A DNA stretch of 64,000 bases. Origin: an uncultured Tateyamaria sp. Lineage in GTDB: Bacteria > Pseudomonadota > Alphaproteobacteria > Rhodobacterales > Rhodobacteraceae. The notes beneath the pieces were generated by a model that was not told the DNA's origin, did not search any database, and saw only the letters and a program-made list of their open reading frames with translations. The DNA lies in assembly GCF_947504105.1 (NCBI RefSeq), contig NZ_CANNGP010000002.1, forward strand, positions 62,001 to 126,000. Direction: 5' to 3'. Shown one piece after another: positions 61,771 through 64,000 of the stretch. The translations under genes and the position numbers were made by a program. Position 1 is the first letter of the stretch; each line of letters begins with the position of its first letter.

Positions 61771-62915
61771 ACCCGGATACGGATTTCCTGACGAATCCTG
61801 CCGCGCAAAGCCTGTGTTTGGCTTTGGAGGCATCAGGTCATTGCGCCTACTTTGTAGGAGGCTGTGTCCGCAACGCAGTGATGGGCGTGCCAATCTCGGA
61901 CATTGATATCGCGACCGATGCGGTACCTGATGATGTCATCAATCTGTCGGAACACGCCGGGTTTCGCGCTATCCCTACAGGTATCGATCACGGCACCATC
62001 ACCATCGTGGTTGATGATCAGCCGTTCGAGGTGACAACCTTTCGTCGGGATGTTGCGACTGATGGCCGACGTGCCGTCATCGCGTTTTCAACGGATTTGA
62101 CACAGGATGCGTGCCGCCGCGACTTTACCATGAATGCACTCTACGCGGACCGGCATGGGCGTATCACCGACCCGATGCAGGGGCTTGAGGATGCGTGTGT
62201 GGGACGGGTTCGGTTCATCGACGACGCAGGTCAACGCATCCGCGAAGACTATCTGCGCACCCTTCGCTTTTTTCGGTTCAGCGCGCAATATGCTCCGATT
62301 GATGCAGAATGGAATGCCGACGCGCTGGCGGGGATCGCCGAAAATCTGGACGGGCTGGAAAGCCTGTCGGCCGAACGGGTCGGATCAGAGATGCTGAAAC
62401 TGCTGGGGGCGACCGATCCCACACCTGCCCTGTCGATCATGCAACAGACTGGTGTATTGGCGCGTGTCTTGCCGGGGGCAGACCCTACATGTGTCGGTCC
62501 GCTTGTACATCTCGAGCAGAGTGTCGGTGCTCCAAATGATCCCATTGTGCGCCTCGCCGCGCTGGGCGGGCACGATGTCAAAGATCGGCTGCGGTTGTCC
62601 CGGCGGGATCAGCGTCACCTCGATTCGATCCATAGTCTATCGACGGCAACAGGCGGTCCGAAGGTCCTTGGCCAGATGGGCGGTATTGCGGCGGGAGGCG
62701 GCGCGTTTTTGCTGCGATCCGCCTATGCGAACACACCGGTGACGGCCATGGAATTTAACGGTATCATAATAGGTGCGAATGCCATTTTTCCCGTTACTGC
62801 CAGTGATTTGCCATATCTCGATGGCCCGGCGTTGGGCGCGGAGCTCAAAGTGTTAAAGCAGGCTTGGCTTGAGTCCGACCTGACAAAAACAAAACAAGAC
62901 TTGCTGCACCCGTGA
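61743..62915 (+). CDS. cca: CCA tRNA nucleotidyltransferase/poly(A) polymerase family
   Basis: Likely start MDRLTATLLDPDTDFLTNPAAQ; AYFVGGCVRNAVMGVPISDIDIATDAVPDDV, RRDFTMNALYADRHG. Confidence 0.92.
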   Translation: MDRLTATLLDPDTDFLTNPAAQSLCLALEASGHCAYFVGGCVRNAVMGVPISDIDIATDAVPDDVINLSEHAGFRAIPTGIDHGTITIVVDDQPFEVTTFRRDVATDGRRAVIAFSTDLTQDACRRDFTMNALYADRHGRITDPMQGLEDACVGRVRFIDDAGQRIREDYLRTLRFFRFSAQYAPIDAEWNADALAGIAENLDGLESLSAERVGSEMLKLLGATDPTPALSIMQQTGVLARVLPGADPTCVGPLVHLEQSVGAPNDPIVRLAALGGHDVKDRLRLSRRDQRHLDSIHSLSTATGGPKVLGQMGGIAAGGGAFLLRSAYANTPVTAMEFNGIIIGANAIFPVTASDLPYLDGPALGAELKVLKQAWLESDLTKTKQDLLHP

Positions 62916-62940
62916 CAATTTGCAGTCCTGACGCTATGTC

Positions 62941-62973
62941 ATGGAAGAACCTGATTGGAGAGCAACATGGTGA
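62941..62973 (+). other. candidate micro-ORF 1: MEEPDWRATW*
   Basis: ATG...TGA, 10 codons with two TGG; no obvious SD checked against expression; overlaps micro-ORF 2 through ATGGTGA. Confidence 0.25.
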
Positions 62974-62996
62974 GCTGGATCTGGAACGACGCCTAA
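62967..62996 (+). other. candidate leader peptide micro-ORF 2: MVSWIWNDA*
   Basis: GGAGAG SD-like sequence at 62957-62962 upstream of the ATG; two TGG in nine codons; stop codon in the loop of a hairpin. Confidence 0.4.
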
Positions 62997-63043
62997 TCGT
63001 CGCTGACTGTCCTTTTTGACGCGTTAGGCGGAACGCCTGCGTC
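62987..63043 (+). promoter_or_regulatory. candidate RNA switch/attenuator-like hairpins downstream of the micro-ORF
   Basis: CGACG-CCTAAT-CGTCG (62987-63002); GACGC-GTT-AGGCG-GAA-CGCCT-GCGTC (63018-63043); alternative pairing CGCCTAA (62990-62996) with TTAGGCG (63024-63030). Confidence 0.4.
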
Positions 63044-63079
63044 ACGCCTCTGTTGCATTGAAATTCTACGGAACCCATC

Positions 63080-64000
63080 ATGTTCAAGTTCTTTGAATCG
63101 CTTGTCGATCCTTATCTTCCCTACGCTGAAACTGACACGCCGCCGACCAAACTGTGGCCGTTTCTGCGCGAGTATCTGAGGCCGTTCCGGGCGATTATCG
63201 CCATCACCTTTGCCTTCAGCACTGTGGTGGCATTCGGAGAAATTCTGCTGATCTGGTATGTGGCCCGCATCGTGGACCTCCTCGCACAGGGCGAGCCGGA
63301 GATGATCATTCCGGAATATGGCCTTGAGTTCACACTTGTCGCGCTGTGGGTTCTGGTGCTGCGCACTGCAATGGGATTTGTCGACGTAGCGTTGTTGCAC
63401 AACACCCTTTTGCCCAACCTTGGCACGCTTATCCGATGGCGGTCACACCGGCACGTGCTGCGCCAGTCGGTCGGCTGGTTCGAGGATGATTTTGCCGGGC
63501 GCATCGCCAACCGGATTATGCAAACGCCACCCGCCACAGGCGAGGCCATGTTCCATGTGCTTGATGCTGGGTCATTCTTTGCGGTGTCGGTCATTGGTGC
63601 CGTCATCTTGTTGATGAGCTTCGATCTGTGGCTGGCGCTGCCGTTGATCTTCTGGATTGTGGGGTATTTGCTTTTGTTGCGCTGGGTCATCCGTCGTGCG
63701 GGCCCTGCGGCCAAGGCCAGTTCGGATGCGCGCAGCGCGATCACCGGCCGGGTTGTTGACAGTTATTCCAACATCCACTCCGTCAAGATGTTTGCGCACC
63801 ACGATCGCGAGATCGACTATGCCAAGGACGCCATCGAGAACGCGCGTCAAACATTCATGAAAGAGATGCGCATTGTCGTGAAGATGGATGTGTGCCTGAC
63901 GGTCCTGAACGCCATGATGATCGTATCGATGGGCGCGCTTGCGATCTGGCTGTGGGTTGGCGGGTTCACGACTGAAGGTATGGTGGCTGCAGCCCTGACC
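63080..64000 (+). CDS. ABC transporter with N-terminal transmembrane domain, partial (runs off window end)
   Basis: MFKFFESLVDPYLPYAETDTPPTKLWPFLREYLRPFRAIIAITFAFSTVVAFGEILLIWYVARIVDLL...; open to the window end. Confidence 0.85.
   Translation, partial: MFKFFESLVDPYLPYAETDTPPTKLWPFLREYLRPFRAIIAITFAFSTVVAFGEILLIWYVARIVDLLAQGEPEMIIPEYGLEFTLVALWVLVLRTAMGFVDVALLHNTLLPNLGTLIRWRSHRHVLRQSVGWFEDDFAGRIANRIMQTPPATGEAMFHVLDAGSFFAVSVIGAVILLMSFDLWLALPLIFWIVGYLLLLRWVIRRAGPAAKASSDARSAITGRVVDSYSNIHSVKMFAHHDREIDYAKDAIENARQTFMKEMRIVVKMDVCLTVLNAMMIVSMGALAIWLWVGGFTTEGMVAAALT

Noticed and set aside
1-64000. CRISPR arrays, prophage, IS elements, toxin-antitoxin or defence islands
   Set aside because: None seen: no regularly spaced repeats, transposase/integrase motifs or nuclease-defence gene clusters among the supported ORFs.

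Overview
This 64 kb window is a high-GC alphaproteobacterial chromosome segment. Gene content and order point to Rhodobacteraceae, Roseobacter-like (inference from the protein sequences; no database search was run). It is dense with housekeeping genes. I see no rRNA, tRNA, CRISPR array, prophage, IS element or recognisable defence island.

The main landmark is a probable chromosomal replication origin at about 36.07-36.45 kb. It is an AT-rich intergenic region with degenerate DnaA boxes, flanked by divergent genes. The maf-aroE-coaE-dnaQ group is on one side and hemJ-rho-mnmE-mnmG-rsmG-parA-parB on the other. Two perfect 16-bp parS palindromes (TGTTTCACGTGAAACA) are embedded in the mnmG start codon region and in rsmG.

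Other blocks are: gpsA-tsaD / hemD-Mic60-like-hemY; regA-senC/regB; a DivL-like PAS gene followed by tsaE-amgK-murU-addB-addA-trxA; an hslV/hslU pair split by two genes; hrcA-grpE; mutS; maeB; argG; ilvA; a response-regulator/PP2C gene with a divergent Hpt gene; hslO, NUDIX and cca; and the 5' part of an ABC exporter.

Items most worth a second look: (1) the oriC/parS architecture; (2) a NUDIX hydrolase gene broken by a single in-frame TAG where Trp is expected; (3) two overlapping Trp-containing micro-ORFs followed by mutually exclusive hairpins upstream of the ABC exporter, a possible attenuator; (4) a perfect CtrA-type TTAA-N7-TTAAC box upstream of the DivL-like gene. I found no clearly novel multi-gene system. 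The micro-ORF leader is the best candidate for something undescribed and remains speculative.
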